Assembly: GCF_000949135.2 (NCBI RefSeq)
Contig: NZ_JTAN02000004.1
Span: forward strand, 1 to 64,000
DNA length: 64,000 nt
Direction: 5' to 3'
Origin: Burkholderia sp. USMB20
GTDB taxonomy: Bacteria > Pseudomonadota > Gammaproteobacteria > Burkholderiales > Burkholderiaceae
Shown: piece by piece, positions 46,191 through 55,922 of the stretch
Layout of the letters: every line of letters starts with the position of its first letter
Numbering within the stretch: the stretch's first letter is position 1
Program-made: the position numbers and the translations under genes
Notes under the pieces: generated by a model
Database searches by the model: none
What the model was told of the DNA's origin: nothing
The model's input: the letters and a program-made list of their open reading frames with translations, nothing else

Positions 46191-47932
46191 TGCGTTGTCC
46201 TCGTGGATGAATCGATGCCGGCACGCGCGGATTCGGGCGCGGCGTCGGCGAGAGAAAGGCCGGCGAGATAACCGAACGTCATCGCCGGGCCGAGTGTGAT
46301 GCCGCCGCTGGGATAGCAGCCGCCCATCATGCTGGCGGAATCGTTGCCGACCGCGTAGAGGCCGGCGATCGCACGGCCGGCGTGGTCGAGCACGCGCGCG
46401 TCGCGGTCGGTGGCCAGGCCCGCGAACGTGCCGAGGCTGCCCGGCAGCAGCTTCACCGCATAGAACGGCCCCGCGTCGATCGGCGCGAGACACGGGTTCG
46501 GCTGCCGGTCGGCATCGCCCTGCACGCGGTTGTACGGCGTCGAGCCCTTGTGAAACGCCGGATCGCAACCCTGCTTCGCGTACTGGTTGTAGGCCGATAC
46601 CGTGTCCACCAGCGAAGCGGCGTCGATTCCGCATTCGCGCGCTAGCGCGTCGAGCGTCGCGCCGCGCTTCAGATAGCCCGAGCGCCGGTACGGGCCGGTC
46701 GGGAACGGAAACGGCTTCGAGAAACCGAGCCCGTAGCGCCGCTGAAAGCGATGGTCGCAGACGAGCCACGCGCACACTTCCTCGCCGGCCGGCGTCGTGT
46801 CGAGCAGCGCGGCAATGAAGTCGTGATACGACGATGCCTCGTTCACGAAGCGCTTGCCCGCGCGTGTCACCGCGATCACGCCCGGCTTCGCGCGTTCGAT
46901 CAGATGCGGAAACGCGACGGCGTCGCCGCCCGGTTGCGGCACCAGCGAGACGGGCGCCCACGCGGCCGGCGCATCGAGCGACCGGTCGAAATGCGCGCCG
47001 ATCGATTCGCCGAGCCGGATCCCGTCGCCGGTATTGCAGAGCGGCGCCGCCGACCAGTGTTCGCGGCCCGACGGCGTATACGCGAACGTCTGCGCACGCC
47101 GCGCCCGATCGTGAGGGAAGCCTCCGCAAGCCAGCACGACGCCGCGCGCCGCGCGCACCTCGTGCACGATGCCGTCGATCGCCACGCGGGCGCCGGTCAC
47201 GCGCACGTCGTCGCGCAGCAGGCCGATCGCCTTCGCATGGGTGCGCAGGTCGACCCCGCGATCGGCGGCCGACTTCAACAGGCGCGCGACGAGCGCATTG
47301 CCGTTGACGAGATGCATCGAGCGCCCGTAACGCAGCTTGTGCCACGCGAACGCGGCCAGCCGGCGGCCGACATGCAGCGCGGAGCTCAGCGAGCGCGTCG
47401 CGCGATAGAAATGCGCGAGATCCTGGCCGGACGCGAGTGCCATCCCCTTGAGCGTCGTCACCGACAGCGGTGTGCGCAGCTTGTCGAGCAGCGGGCCCAG
47501 TTCACGGCCGTCGTACGGCATCGCGCAGACCGAGCGCCCGCCCGTGCCGGCGCCCGGCGTGGTGTGGAAATCGGGAATGCGGTTGCCGTCGACGAAGCGC
47601 AGCGCCGTGTTCCGCTCGAAGAATTCGATCATCTCCGGGCCGCGTTCGAGCAGCGCATCGGCCTTCGCCGCATCGAACTGCGCGCCCAGCTCGTTCTTCA
47701 GGTACGTGCGCGGCGCATCGATGTCCTCGCGAATGCCGGCACGCGTAGCGAGCGGATTGCGCGGAATCCACATCCATCCGCCCGACCACGCGGTGGTGCC
47801 GCCGAACACGGCCTCCTTCTCGGCGACGATCACGCCCAGGCCCCGCGCCGCCGCCGTGACGGCCGCCGCGAGGCCGCCCGCGCCGGAGCCCAGTACCAGC
47901 ACGTCGCAATCGAGTATCGGTTCACGCTTCAT
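46187..47932 (-). CDS. FAD-binding dehydrogenase (KstD / flavocytochrome-c type)
   Basis: A 581-residue flavoprotein. The FAD dinucleotide motif is VLVLGSGAGGLAAAVTAAARG (11-31), then GGTTAWSGGWMWIP. A mid-protein RGVVLACGGFPHD precedes the substrate-domain return, and GLYAVGNDSASMMGG...SGGITLGPAM closes the FAD site. This is the architecture of 3-ketosteroid 1-dehydrogenase and related ring-dehydrogenating or fumarate-reductase-like enzymes. No signal peptide or haem-binding CxxCH is seen. It is the first gene of the leftward operon, directly downstream of two IclR operators. A second family member is at 56313. Confidence 0.9.
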   Translation of the reverse strand: MKREPILDCDVLVLGSGAGGLAAAVTAAARGLGVIVAEKEAVFGGTTAWSGGWMWIPRNPLATRAGIREDIDAPRTYLKNELGAQFDAAKADALLERGPEMIEFFERNTALRFVDGNRIPDFHTTPGAGTGGRSVCAMPYDGRELGPLLDKLRTPLSVTTLKGMALASGQDLAHFYRATRSLSSALHVGRRLAAFAWHKLRYGRSMHLVNGNALVARLLKSAADRGVDLRTHAKAIGLLRDDVRVTGARVAIDGIVHEVRAARGVVLACGGFPHDRARRAQTFAYTPSGREHWSAAPLCNTGDGIRLGESIGAHFDRSLDAPAAWAPVSLVPQPGGDAVAFPHLIERAKPGVIAVTRAGKRFVNEASSYHDFIAALLDTTPAGEEVCAWLVCDHRFQRRYGLGFSKPFPFPTGPYRRSGYLKRGATLDALARECGIDAASLVDTVSAYNQYAKQGCDPAFHKGSTPYNRVQGDADRQPNPCLAPIDAGPFYAVKLLPGSLGTFAGLATDRDARVLDHAGRAIAGLYAVGNDSASMMGGCYPSGGITLGPAMTFGYLAGLSLADAAPESARAGIDSSTRTTQ

Positions 47933-47990
47933 GTTCAGTCCTGCCCGTTCAGTGTCTCCAACGCCGGATGCGACACGATCGCGACGCCTA

Positions 47991-48023
47991 TGGAATATCA
48001 TTGCGAAGTGGAATACTATTCCA
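47991..48023. promoter_or_regulatory. Putative IclR operators, sites b1 and b2 (divergent promoter)
   Basis: b1 is TGGAATATCATTGCG (47991-48005, degenerate right half). b2 is TGGAATACTATTCCA (48009-48023), embedded in the 19-bp palindrome AGTGGAATACTATTCCACT (48007-48025). Centres are 18 bp apart. They lie in the 138-bp divergent region between the flavoprotein operon and the epimerase-type gene, so one cluster of sites could control both. Confidence 0.75.
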
Positions 48024-48070
48024 CTCAATCGGATTTCGCAAAGACTTTGTGACGACAGGGAGGCAATGCA

Positions 48071-48967
48071 ATGCGAGTACTGGTAACGGGCGGCAGCGGT
48101 TTTCTCGGCGCATGGATCATCAGGAGGCTGCTGGCGCGCGGCATGGAATGCGTGAGCTTCGACGTGCGCACGAACCCGCGCCTCGTCGAGGCGCTCGCGC
48201 CCGAACGGGCTGCGGCCGTACGCTGGCGCACCGGCGACATCGCCGACGCGGCCGCCACGGCGCACGCCTTCGACGGCTGCGACGCGGCGATCCATCTCGC
48301 AGGCATCCTCACGCCCGACTGCGCGGCCGATCCCGTGCGCGGCGCGCGGGTCAACCTGATCGGCACGCTGAACGTATTCGAGGCCGCACGCTCGGCCGGG
48401 CTGCGACGCGTGCTCTATGCGAGCAGCGCCGGCGTATTCGGCCCCGACGACGGCGCCGTGCCGTTGCCGCAAACCCACTACGGCGCGTTCAAGCTGGCGT
48501 GCGAAGGATCGGCGCGCGCGTACTGGCACGACCACGGGATCGCGAGCGTGGGCTTCCGTCCGCTCGTGGTCTATGGGGCCGGACGCGAGACCGGATCGAG
48601 CGCGGGGCCGAGCCTGGCCTGTCGGGCGGCCGCGCGCGGCGAGCGCTACACGATTCCGTTTACCGGCGCGACGGGCCTCGTGTTCGCCGACGACGTCGCC
48701 GCCGCTTACGAGGCCGCGCTGCTGGCCGACATCGAAGGCGCACACGCCTTCACGCTGGCGGGCGAGATCACCCCGGTGAACACACTGATCGAACGGATCG
48801 CGGCCCTCGTGCCGGGTGCGCACATCGATGCCGGCGGCCCGCCGCTGCCGATCGCGACGGCGTTCCCCGACGACCCCGCGCTCGACCGCCTGCTGCCCGG
48901 CCTGCCGCGGACCGCGCTCGACGACGGACTGCGGCAGACGGTGGCGTTCTACCGGCGCCAGCGCTAG
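48071..48967 (+). CDS. NAD-dependent epimerase/dehydratase-family oxidoreductase (extended SDR)
   Basis: A 298-residue extended SDR. It shows the NAD motif VTGGSGFLGAWIIRRL, YASSAGVFGP with the catalytic Ser, and Tyr/Lys in THYGAFKLACEG (about 138-146). Such proteins act on nucleotide sugars, lactones or ring alcohols. It is the only rightward gene of the divergent promoter; the convergent Gfo/Idh gene ends 21 bp after it. Role in the pathway is unassigned. Confidence 0.88.
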   Translation: MRVLVTGGSGFLGAWIIRRLLARGMECVSFDVRTNPRLVEALAPERAAAVRWRTGDIADAAATAHAFDGCDAAIHLAGILTPDCAADPVRGARVNLIGTLNVFEAARSAGLRRVLYASSAGVFGPDDGAVPLPQTHYGAFKLACEGSARAYWHDHGIASVGFRPLVVYGAGRETGSSAGPSLACRAAARGERYTIPFTGATGLVFADDVAAAYEAALLADIEGAHAFTLAGEITPVNTLIERIAALVPGAHIDAGGPPLPIATAFPDDPALDRLLPGLPRTALDDGLRQTVAFYRRQR

Positions 48968-48988
48968 GCCGGCGCCCGCTCCCCGCGG

Positions 48989-50035
48989 CTACGCGACGAC
49001 GTCCGCGGGTGCAACGCCCGTGCGCGTCGCAGCCGCGCGATGCACGGCGAGCGTCGCCGCGAGCGTGCGCGCGGCGTCGTCGGCCGGACACAGCGGCGCC
49101 TCGGCGCCCGCGATCACCGCCGCGAAGTGGCGCAACTGCTCGTGATACGGATCGGCGCCATGCGGCGTGCAGCGCTCGACCGTCAACGGATCGTGCCAGC
49201 CCTTCCCGCTGCGGTATTCCCACAGATCGAGCTGCGGCAGCGTGAGCGACGCATCGGTGCCGATCAGGAAATGCGTGTTCACCTGCTGGCGCGGATAGTG
49301 CGCGGCCTCGCCCGCCGCGAGATCCCAGTTCCACGGCGAGGTCGCGCAGTCGGACACGGCCAGCGTGCCGAGCGCGCCGCTGTCGAAGCGCAGCAGCACG
49401 GCGGCCGTGTCTTCCACGTCGAAGCCGCGCACGCGATTGGACGCCTGGGCCTGCACCTCGACGATCTCGCCGAGCAGGAACCGCATGATGTCGATGTCGT
49501 GAATCAGGTTGATCAACACCGGGCCGCCGCCCGCGCGACGACGCCATTCGACGTCGAAATACGCATCGGGCTTGTAGAACGTCGCGAGCGCATTGGCCGC
49601 GACGGGCTTGCCGAGCCGCCCCGACTGCACGATCTCTCGCGCGCGCCGCAAGATCGGATTGTGGCGGCGATGGTGGCCGACCAGCAGCGGCACGCCGGCT
49701 TCGCGTGCGGCGCGACCGAGGCCCGCCGCCGCCGCGACGCTGTCCGACACCGGCTTCTCGATCAGCGCCGGCACGCCGCGCGCGATGCAGGCAAGGCCGA
49801 CCTCGACATGCGTCGCATTCGGCGTCGCGACGATCGCGCCGTCCGGGCGCATCGCGTCGAGCATCGTCGCGTAGTCGGCGAACCAGCGCAGCCCCTCGGC
49901 ACGCGCGAACTGCTCGGCCGCCGGCGACGGATCGGCGATCGCCGCGACTTCCACCTGCGCATGCGTGCGCGCGCGCTCCACGTGCATCCGCCCGATTGCG
50001 CCTGCACCGATCACTGCCAGCCGTCTTCTTGCCAT
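48989..50035 (-). CDS. Gfo/Idh/MocA-family oxidoreductase
   Basis: A 348-residue NAD(P)-dependent oxidoreductase. The N-terminal Rossmann domain has AVIGAGAIGRMHVERA; the catalytic signature EKPVSDS is at about 93-99. The C-terminal alpha/beta domain has the active-site His in LINLIHDIDIMRFLLGE. The family oxidises sugars, inositols and related cyclic polyols. It is transcribed toward the epimerase-type gene from a promoter region shared with the ABC importer (site c at 50137). It probably oxidises the imported compound or an intermediate. Confidence 0.9.
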   Translation of the reverse strand: MARRRLAVIGAGAIGRMHVERARTHAQVEVAAIADPSPAAEQFARAEGLRWFADYATMLDAMRPDGAIVATPNATHVEVGLACIARGVPALIEKPVSDSVAAAAGLGRAAREAGVPLLVGHHRRHNPILRRAREIVQSGRLGKPVAANALATFYKPDAYFDVEWRRRAGGGPVLINLIHDIDIMRFLLGEIVEVQAQASNRVRGFDVEDTAAVLLRFDSGALGTLAVSDCATSPWNWDLAAGEAAHYPRQQVNTHFLIGTDASLTLPQLDLWEYRSGKGWHDPLTVERCTPHGADPYHEQLRHFAAVIAGAEAPLCPADDAARTLAATLAVHRAAATRTGVAPADVVA

Positions 50036-50136
50036 CGCTTCATCTCCGTTGTGCGGGGCGTACGTGTCGCGTCGAGCCGTTCGTCTTCCGGATCGACCGG
50101 GTGAATACCCCGATTTATTGAAACCATCTTTGATTG

Positions 50137-50151
50137 TTGAATGCTATTCCA
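50137..50151. promoter_or_regulatory. Putative IclR operator, site c (divergent promoter of ABC importer and Gfo/Idh gene)
   Basis: TTGAATGCTATTCCA keeps the right half ATTCCA and most of the left half of TGGAAT-N3-ATTCCA. It lies in the 214-bp divergent gap, 99 bp before the binding-protein start and 102 bp before the oxidoreductase start. Confidence 0.6.
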
Positions 50152-50249
50152 CTTCTAACCATAATTCACGAAAATTCGACACGTGTCGCGCGGCCCGCCC
50201 ACGGACCGCACGGAATCGAACCTTGACCAGGAAACAGGAGGCCAGACAC

Positions 50250-51548
50250 ATGACTGATCAGCACGAGCAGAACGACACCCTTTCCGGCGCCCCGGCAGAC
50301 GTGCCCGACCACCCGGCGGCGTCGCGCCGCGCGTGGCTCGTCACCGCGGGCAAGGCGCTCGCGGGCGGGGCCGCGGCGCTCGCCGCGCCGGCGATCGTGC
50401 GCGCGCAGGGCGAGCAACCGCTGAAGCTGGGCCTGCTGATGGCCAAGCAGGGTGTGTGGACCGAACAGGGCGAAGTGATCGCGAACGGCGTCAAGCTCGC
50501 GCTCGACGAGGCGGGCAACCAGGCGCGCGGCCGGCGCGTCGATCTCGTCTGGTACGACGAACCGAACCCGCAGTCGGCGCAGCAGAACATGCAGAAGCTC
50601 GTCGAGCAGGACCACGCGATCGCGGTGATCGGCGGCACGAACAGCGGCACGTCGCTCGCGATGTCGTCGGTCGCATGGCGCACCAGGACGCCTTACATCG
50701 CGCCGAACGCCGCCGCGCGCGAGCTGACCGGCAGCAGTTGCAACCCGTACACGTTCCGCGTGCTGAGCCCGACGCCCGTCGCATGCCGCGCACTCGCACC
50801 GTCGATGCTCGCGATCGGCAAGAAATGGCACTTCCTCGTCGCGAACTATGCGTACGGGCAGGACATTCAGCGCGCGATGTCCGACTTGTTGAAACAGGCC
50901 GGCGGCGTCATCACCGGCGCCGACGTCACGCCGCTCAACACCACCGACTTCAGCTCGTTCATCCTGAAGATCCGCCAGTCGAAACCCGATGTCGTGCTGC
51001 TCGGGCTGCCGGGCGGCGACCTGTCGACGTTCCTGAAGCAATACGCGGAAATGGGCATGAAAGGCCGCATCCCGGTGGCGTGCCCGATCATCGGCGACTC
51101 GGATCTCTGGTCGATCAACGCCGACGCCGCCACCGGCTACTACGGCAAGCCGTGGCATTTCAGCTCGCCGGGCCATGCGCCGGAAGAAGTTGCGTTCATC
51201 AGGAAGTACACGGCGAAGTACGGCAAGCCGCCGGCCGACAAGGCCTGGATCGGCTGGTTCACGGCGCGCGCACTGCTGCAGGCGATCAACCACGCGAAGA
51301 GCACGTCCGGCGCGGACATCGTGCAGAGCCTGGAGACCATTCAGCTCGCCGACGGCAGCGGCGCCGCCTACTTCCGCCCGTGGGACCACCAGTTGTTGCG
51401 GCGCTGGAGCGTGTTCAAGGTGAAGGACCGGATCGGCGACAAATGGGACTGGCTCGACCCGATCTCCGTCGTGCCGCAGAACCCCGGCGACCTCGACCGT
51501 CTGTTCGGCACACGCGAAGAGATCGGCTGCAAGATGGCCGCGCGCTGA
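50250..51548 (+). CDS. Branched-chain-type ABC transporter substrate-binding protein (LivK-like)
   Basis: A 432-residue periplasmic-binding protein type I. The N-terminus is long and polar for about 25 residues, then SRRAWLVTAGKALAGGAAAL and an AxA site before QGEQPLKLGLL. That is a twin-arginine-like export signal. The mature chain has the LivJ landmarks VIGGTNSGTSLAMSSVAW and GYYGKPWHFSS. It heads the importer operon (SBP, LivH, fused LivMGF, AroE-like). LivK-like proteins commonly bind amino acids but also aromatic or alicyclic acids and amides. Confidence 0.9.
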   Translation: MTDQHEQNDTLSGAPADVPDHPAASRRAWLVTAGKALAGGAAALAAPAIVRAQGEQPLKLGLLMAKQGVWTEQGEVIANGVKLALDEAGNQARGRRVDLVWYDEPNPQSAQQNMQKLVEQDHAIAVIGGTNSGTSLAMSSVAWRTRTPYIAPNAAARELTGSSCNPYTFRVLSPTPVACRALAPSMLAIGKKWHFLVANYAYGQDIQRAMSDLLKQAGGVITGADVTPLNTTDFSSFILKIRQSKPDVVLLGLPGGDLSTFLKQYAEMGMKGRIPVACPIIGDSDLWSINADAATGYYGKPWHFSSPGHAPEEVAFIRKYTAKYGKPPADKAWIGWFTARALLQAINHAKSTSGADIVQSLETIQLADGSGAAYFRPWDHQLLRRWSVFKVKDRIGDKWDWLDPISVVPQNPGDLDRLFGTREEIGCKMAAR

Positions 51549-51655
51549 GCCCGCGCGCCGCCGCCAAGCGTATCCCGCGCGCGTCGCGGCCCGCCGCTCG
51601 CCCGTCACGACGGGCCGCGGCGCGGCGGCGGCGAGCCGCACTCTGGAGTAAGGGC

Positions 51656-52525
51656 ATGGCTGAAATGTTGTTGTCCCAGGTCGCCAACGGACTGGTGCTG
51701 GGATTCCTCTATGTATTGCTCGCGATCGGACTGTCGATCATCTGCGGGCTGCTGGGCATCGTGAATTTCGCGCATGGCGCGCTCTTCGCGCTCGGCGCGT
51801 ATTTCGCGATCGCACTGTCGACGCAGTTCGGATGGGCCGCCGTCGTGCTCGCACCGGTGCTCGTCGCGGCGGTGGGCATGCTGATCGAAGTGGTGTTCAT
51901 CCGGCGCCTGTACGGCAAGGAGCCGCTCCTCGGCCTGATCGTCACGTTCGCGCTGTCGCTGCTGCTCACCGCACTGGTTCGCCTCGTGTGGGGCGCGGGC
52001 GGGCTGCCGTTCAGTCCGCCCGGGATGCTCAACGGGTTTCTCGTATACGGGCCGCTGCTGATCACGAAGTATCGACTGTTCGTGCTCGCCGCGACGATCG
52101 CGATCCTCGTCGTGCTGTGGTGGTTCATGAACTACACGCCATACGGGCGGATCCTGCGCGCCGGCAGCCGCGATCCTGAAATGGTCGGCCTGCTCGGCAT
52201 CAACCTGCCGCGCGTGCTGACCGGCGCGTTCGCGCTCGGCGCGCTGCTGGCGGGTGCCGCGGGCGTGCTCGCGGCGCCGCTCGTCACGGTCACGCCGGGG
52301 ATGGCGACGACCGCCGTGATGCCCGCGTTCGTGATCGTCACGATCGGCGGGCTCGGCTCGTTCGCCGGTGCGGTGGTCGCGGGCCTGCTGGTCGGCATCG
52401 CAACCGCGCTGGCCGTCCAGTTCTTTCCGGCGGCCTCGTCGGTCGCGATGTACGCGCTGATGGCACTCGTCCTTCTCGTGCGCCCTCGCGGGCTGTTTGG
52501 TGAACGCTGGGAGCGCTTCGAATGA
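51656..52525 (+). CDS. livH: Branched-chain-type ABC transporter permease (LivH-like)
   Basis: A 289-residue permease with about eight membrane spans. LSIICGLLGIVNFAHGALFALG is the typical LivH opening, and GILRAGSRDPEMVGLLGINL is the cytoplasmic coupling loop. The ATG at 51656 follows GGAGTAAGG. Its stop overlaps the start of the fused LivMGF gene by 4 bp. It should heterodimerise with the LivM part of that fusion. Confidence 0.91.
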   Translation: MAEMLLSQVANGLVLGFLYVLLAIGLSIICGLLGIVNFAHGALFALGAYFAIALSTQFGWAAVVLAPVLVAAVGMLIEVVFIRRLYGKEPLLGLIVTFALSLLLTALVRLVWGAGGLPFSPPGMLNGFLVYGPLLITKYRLFVLAATIAILVVLWWFMNYTPYGRILRAGSRDPEMVGLLGINLPRVLTGAFALGALLAGAAGVLAAPLVTVTPGMATTAVMPAFVIVTIGGLGSFAGAVVAGLLVGIATALAVQFFPAASSVAMYALMALVLLVRPRGLFGERWERFE

Positions 52526-55077
52526 AATTCGACTATCTGACCCGCCATCCGGTTGCAGTGCTGACCACCGCGCTCGTCCTCGTGTCGCTTGCCCTCACCG
52601 CGACCGGCACGCCGCTCGAGCGCGCAACCCAGATCGCGATCTACACGCTCTACGGGATGGGCGTGAACCTGCTGGTCGCGTATACGGGGCTCGTCCCGTT
52701 CGGCGCATCGGTGTTCTTCGGCACGGCCACGTACCTGGTCGCCGTGTCGCTGCTGCGCGTGCTGGGCAACGAGCTGCTCGCGCTGGCGGCCACCGTGATC
52801 GTGACGACCGTGCTCGCCGCGCTGATCGGCGCGGTTGTGTTGCGCCGGCGCGGGCTCTACTTCTCGCTGCTCACCCTCGCCTGTTCGCAGATCGCGTTCG
52901 AGATCGCGTTCAAGTGGACCGATGTGACCGGCGGCGAAAACGGCCTGCAGAACGTGCCGCGCCCGACCTTCCCGACGACCGTCGGCTTCCACGTATTCGC
53001 ATGCGTGACGGTGATCGCCATCGCCTGTCTGCTATGGCGCCTCGTGCACGCGCCGTTCGGACGGGCGCTGCAGGCACTGCGCGACAACGAGCAGCGCGCG
53101 GCGAGCCTCGGCTACGACACGTATCGGCTCAAGCTGCGCGCGTTCGTGATCTCGGCTGCCGTGATCGGCTATGCGGGCGGCCTGCTGTGCCTGATGCTGC
53201 AGGGCGCGTACGCGAACAACCTGAGCTGGGAGCACGCGGGCGACAGCCTGCTGATGACCGTGCTCGGCGGTGTCCACCAGTTTCTCGGGCCGCTGTGGGG
53301 CGTGATTGCGTTCATCCTGCTCGAAGACAAGCTCAGCAGCCTGACCGAGCACTGGTGGCTGATCTTCGCGCCGATCGTCATCGCGTTCGCGTTCTTTTCG
53401 CCCGAGGGCATCCACGGCATCGCGCAGCGGCTGTTGCGACGTCCGCGCTGGACCCTCGTGCGCGACACGATTCCCGCGCGCCCCGCCACGATCGCGCCGT
53501 ATCGCGCGGGCGGCGTCGAGACCGATCCCGCCACGCCCGTGCTGAGCGTGCGCGGATTGACGAAGCGTTTCGGCTCGCTCGTGACCGCCGAACGGATCGA
53601 CCTCGACGTCCATCCGTGCCGGCTGCACAGCTTCATCGGCCCGAACGGTGCGGGCAAGACCACGTTCTTCAACATGCTGACGGGCGTGCTGTCGCCGACG
53701 GCCGGCACGATCACGTTCGACGGCAAGGACGTGACGAAGCTCGCCATGTTCCGCCGCGTGCGGCTCGGCATGAGCCGCTCGTTCCAGATCCTCAGCGTAT
53801 TTCGCAATCTCACCGTGTTCGAGAACGTGCGCGTCGCGGTGCAGGCCGCGCAGCACGATCGCCTCGGCCTGTGGCGCGACGCGCACACGCTCGGCGAACA
53901 GAACGAGATGACCTGGTCGCTGCTCGCGGCGGTCGGGCTGGCCGAGCGCGCGGCGCATGGTTGCGAAAGCCTGTCGCACGGCGAGCAGCGCCTGCTCGAA
54001 ATCGCGCTGTCGCTCGCGACTCGCGCACGCCTGCTGCTGCTCGACGAGCCGCTCGCGGGGCTTGCCGAAGCCGACCGCGTGCGCGTGGCGGCGATCATCC
54101 GCGAGCTGGCGAACCATCACGCGGTGCTGCTGATCGAGCACGACATCGATCGCGTGCTGACGATTTCCGATCGCGTCAGCGTGCTCCATCGCGGCCGGCT
54201 GATCGCCGACGGCTCGCCGGCCGAAGTCGCGCGCCATCCCGAGGTGATCGAAGCCTACCTGGGCCACGCGAAGGGCGAGCGGCCGGTCGATGCGAGGCTG
54301 GCCGCCCGACGCGGCGCACAGCACGAAGATGCCGCACCGGCACGCCGCCCGCTGCTGCGCCTCGAAGGCGTGAAGGCCGGTTATACCGGCAACACGATCC
54401 TCGACGGCATCGACCTCACGCTCCACGAAGGCGAAGTGATCGCGATCCTCGGACGCAACGGCGTCGGCAAGACGACGACGTTGCGCGCCGCGACCGGCGT
54501 CGCCGACGTGACGGCCGGGCGCATCGTGTTCGACGGCCACGACATCACCGGGCGCCCCGCGCACGAGATCAATCGACTCGGCCTCGCGATGGTCCCCGAG
54601 GGCCGCCGCCTGTTCCCGAACCTCACGGTCGCCGAGAACTTGCGGCTCGCCGCACGCAAGGGCGGCGCGAGCGTCGACGAGATGTTCGCGCTGTTCCCGC
54701 GACTCGCGACGCGCAAGGATGCGCGCGCCGAACATCTGTCCGGCGGCGAACGACAGATGGTGGCGATCGCGCGCGCGCTGATGGCGCCGGCGAAGGCGAT
54801 CCTGCTCGACGAACCGTTCGAGGGGCTCGCGCCCGCCGTCGTACAGGAAGTGCTCGACGCGGTAGTCAAGCTGCGCGAGCGCGCGAGCGTCGTGATCGTC
54901 GAGCACCAGGCCGACATGGTGCTGCCGATCGCGGATCGCGCGTACGTGCTCGTCAACGGTCGCGTCGCGCACGAAAGCAGCGCAGTCGCGCTCGAACAGG
55001 ACACCGCCACCCAGGCGCAATTGCTCGGCATCGTACACGACGAGGCCGGTTCCACCCAGGAGATGAAAACAGCATGA
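52522..55077 (+). CDS. Fused ABC permease and two ATPases (LivM-LivG-LivF in one chain)
   Basis: An 851-residue protein with three normally separate subunits. Residues about 1-310 are a LivM-type permease (NLLVAYTGLVPFGASVFFG and the loop QALRDNEQRAASLGYD). Residues about 335-585 are a LivG ATPase (Walker A GPNGAGKTT, signature LSHGEQRLLEIA, Walker B LLLLDEPLAGL). Residues about 610-850 are a LivF ATPase (GRNGVGKTT, LSGGERQMVAIA, ILLDEPFEGL). The frame is continuous with no stop at either junction, and linkers are Pro/Arg/Ala-rich. The whole importer thus needs only three genes. The stop overlaps the AroE-like start by 4 bp. Confidence 0.92.
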   Translation: MKFDYLTRHPVAVLTTALVLVSLALTATGTPLERATQIAIYTLYGMGVNLLVAYTGLVPFGASVFFGTATYLVAVSLLRVLGNELLALAATVIVTTVLAALIGAVVLRRRGLYFSLLTLACSQIAFEIAFKWTDVTGGENGLQNVPRPTFPTTVGFHVFACVTVIAIACLLWRLVHAPFGRALQALRDNEQRAASLGYDTYRLKLRAFVISAAVIGYAGGLLCLMLQGAYANNLSWEHAGDSLLMTVLGGVHQFLGPLWGVIAFILLEDKLSSLTEHWWLIFAPIVIAFAFFSPEGIHGIAQRLLRRPRWTLVRDTIPARPATIAPYRAGGVETDPATPVLSVRGLTKRFGSLVTAERIDLDVHPCRLHSFIGPNGAGKTTFFNMLTGVLSPTAGTITFDGKDVTKLAMFRRVRLGMSRSFQILSVFRNLTVFENVRVAVQAAQHDRLGLWRDAHTLGEQNEMTWSLLAAVGLAERAAHGCESLSHGEQRLLEIALSLATRARLLLLDEPLAGLAEADRVRVAAIIRELANHHAVLLIEHDIDRVLTISDRVSVLHRGRLIADGSPAEVARHPEVIEAYLGHAKGERPVDARLAARRGAQHEDAAPARRPLLRLEGVKAGYTGNTILDGIDLTLHEGEVIAILGRNGVGKTTTLRAATGVADVTAGRIVFDGHDITGRPAHEINRLGLAMVPEGRRLFPNLTVAENLRLAARKGGASVDEMFALFPRLATRKDARAEHLSGGERQMVAIARALMAPAKAILLDEPFEGLAPAVVQEVLDAVVKLRERASVVIVEHQADMVLPIADRAYVLVNGRVAHESSAVALEQDTATQAQLLGIVHDEAGSTQEMKTA

Positions 55078-55922
55078 CAGCCCCCTTGACCCCGACTGCC
55101 CCGGTTTCGCTCGACGAAGGCCTGAGCGGTGCGACCCGCATCCATTTCATCGTCGGCGATCCGATCGCGCAGGTCCGTTCGCCGAAAGGCGTGACGGCCG
55201 CGCTGCGCGAGGCCGGACTCGACGCGCTGGTCGTTCCCGCTCATGTCGCACCGGACGATCTTGCGGCGTTCTTCGCGGGCATCACACCGATGCGCAACGT
55301 CGACGGCGTGATCATCACCGTGCCGCACAAATTCAGCGCCGCCGGGTTCTGCTCGCGCCTGTCCGATGAAGCGGCATTCCTCGGCGCGGCGAATACGCTA
55401 CGACGCACCGCCGAAGGCGGCTGGCACGGCGGCATGTTCGACGGCACCGGTTTCGTCGCCGCGCTCGGCGACGAAGGCTGCGACCTGCGCGGCAAGCGCG
55501 CGCTGCTGGTCGGCGCGGGCGGCGCAGGCTCGGCGATCGGCCATGCGCTGGTGATGGCGGGTGTCGCGTCGCTCGACGTGCGCGACAACGATGCCGCCCG
55601 CACCGCGTCGCTGGTCGAGCGGCTGGCCACGCTGCAACGCGGCACGGTGCGCGTCGCCGGCGCGGAGGTCGCAGCCGAATCGTTCGACGTGATCGTCAAT
55701 GCGTCGCCGATGGGCATGCGGCCGGACGATCCGCTGCCCGTCGACGTCTCGCGCGTGCCGGCCACCGCGTTCGTCGGCGACGTCGTCACGAAGCCGCCGC
55801 TCACGCCGTTCATCGAGGCAGCGCGTGCTCGCGGTTGCCGAACCGTCACGGGCACGCAGATGTTCGCGCGGGTCTGCGATCGAATGGTCGCATTCCTGGT
55901 CGATACCGATACCGCCGCCTAA
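55074..55922 (+). CDS. Shikimate/quinate dehydrogenase-like protein (AroE family)
   Basis: A 282-residue AroE-fold protein. The substrate domain has FIVGDPIAQVRSPKGVT and the catalytic Lys in VIITVPHKFSAAG (about residue 85), with the paired Asp in GMFDGTGFV. The NAD(P) motif is LLVGAGGAGSAIGHAL, and IVNASPMGM is the usual following block. The canonical SxSxSP substrate loop is altered to AQVRSP, so the substrate may not be shikimate itself. It is the last gene of the importer operon and translationally coupled to LivMGF, so a catabolic rather than biosynthetic role is likely. Confidence 0.88.
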   Translation: MTAPLTPTAPVSLDEGLSGATRIHFIVGDPIAQVRSPKGVTAALREAGLDALVVPAHVAPDDLAAFFAGITPMRNVDGVIITVPHKFSAAGFCSRLSDEAAFLGAANTLRRTAEGGWHGGMFDGTGFVAALGDEGCDLRGKRALLVGAGGAGSAIGHALVMAGVASLDVRDNDAARTASLVERLATLQRGTVRVAGAEVAAESFDVIVNASPMGMRPDDPLPVDVSRVPATAFVGDVVTKPPLTPFIEAARARGCRTVTGTQMFARVCDRMVAFLVDTDTAA

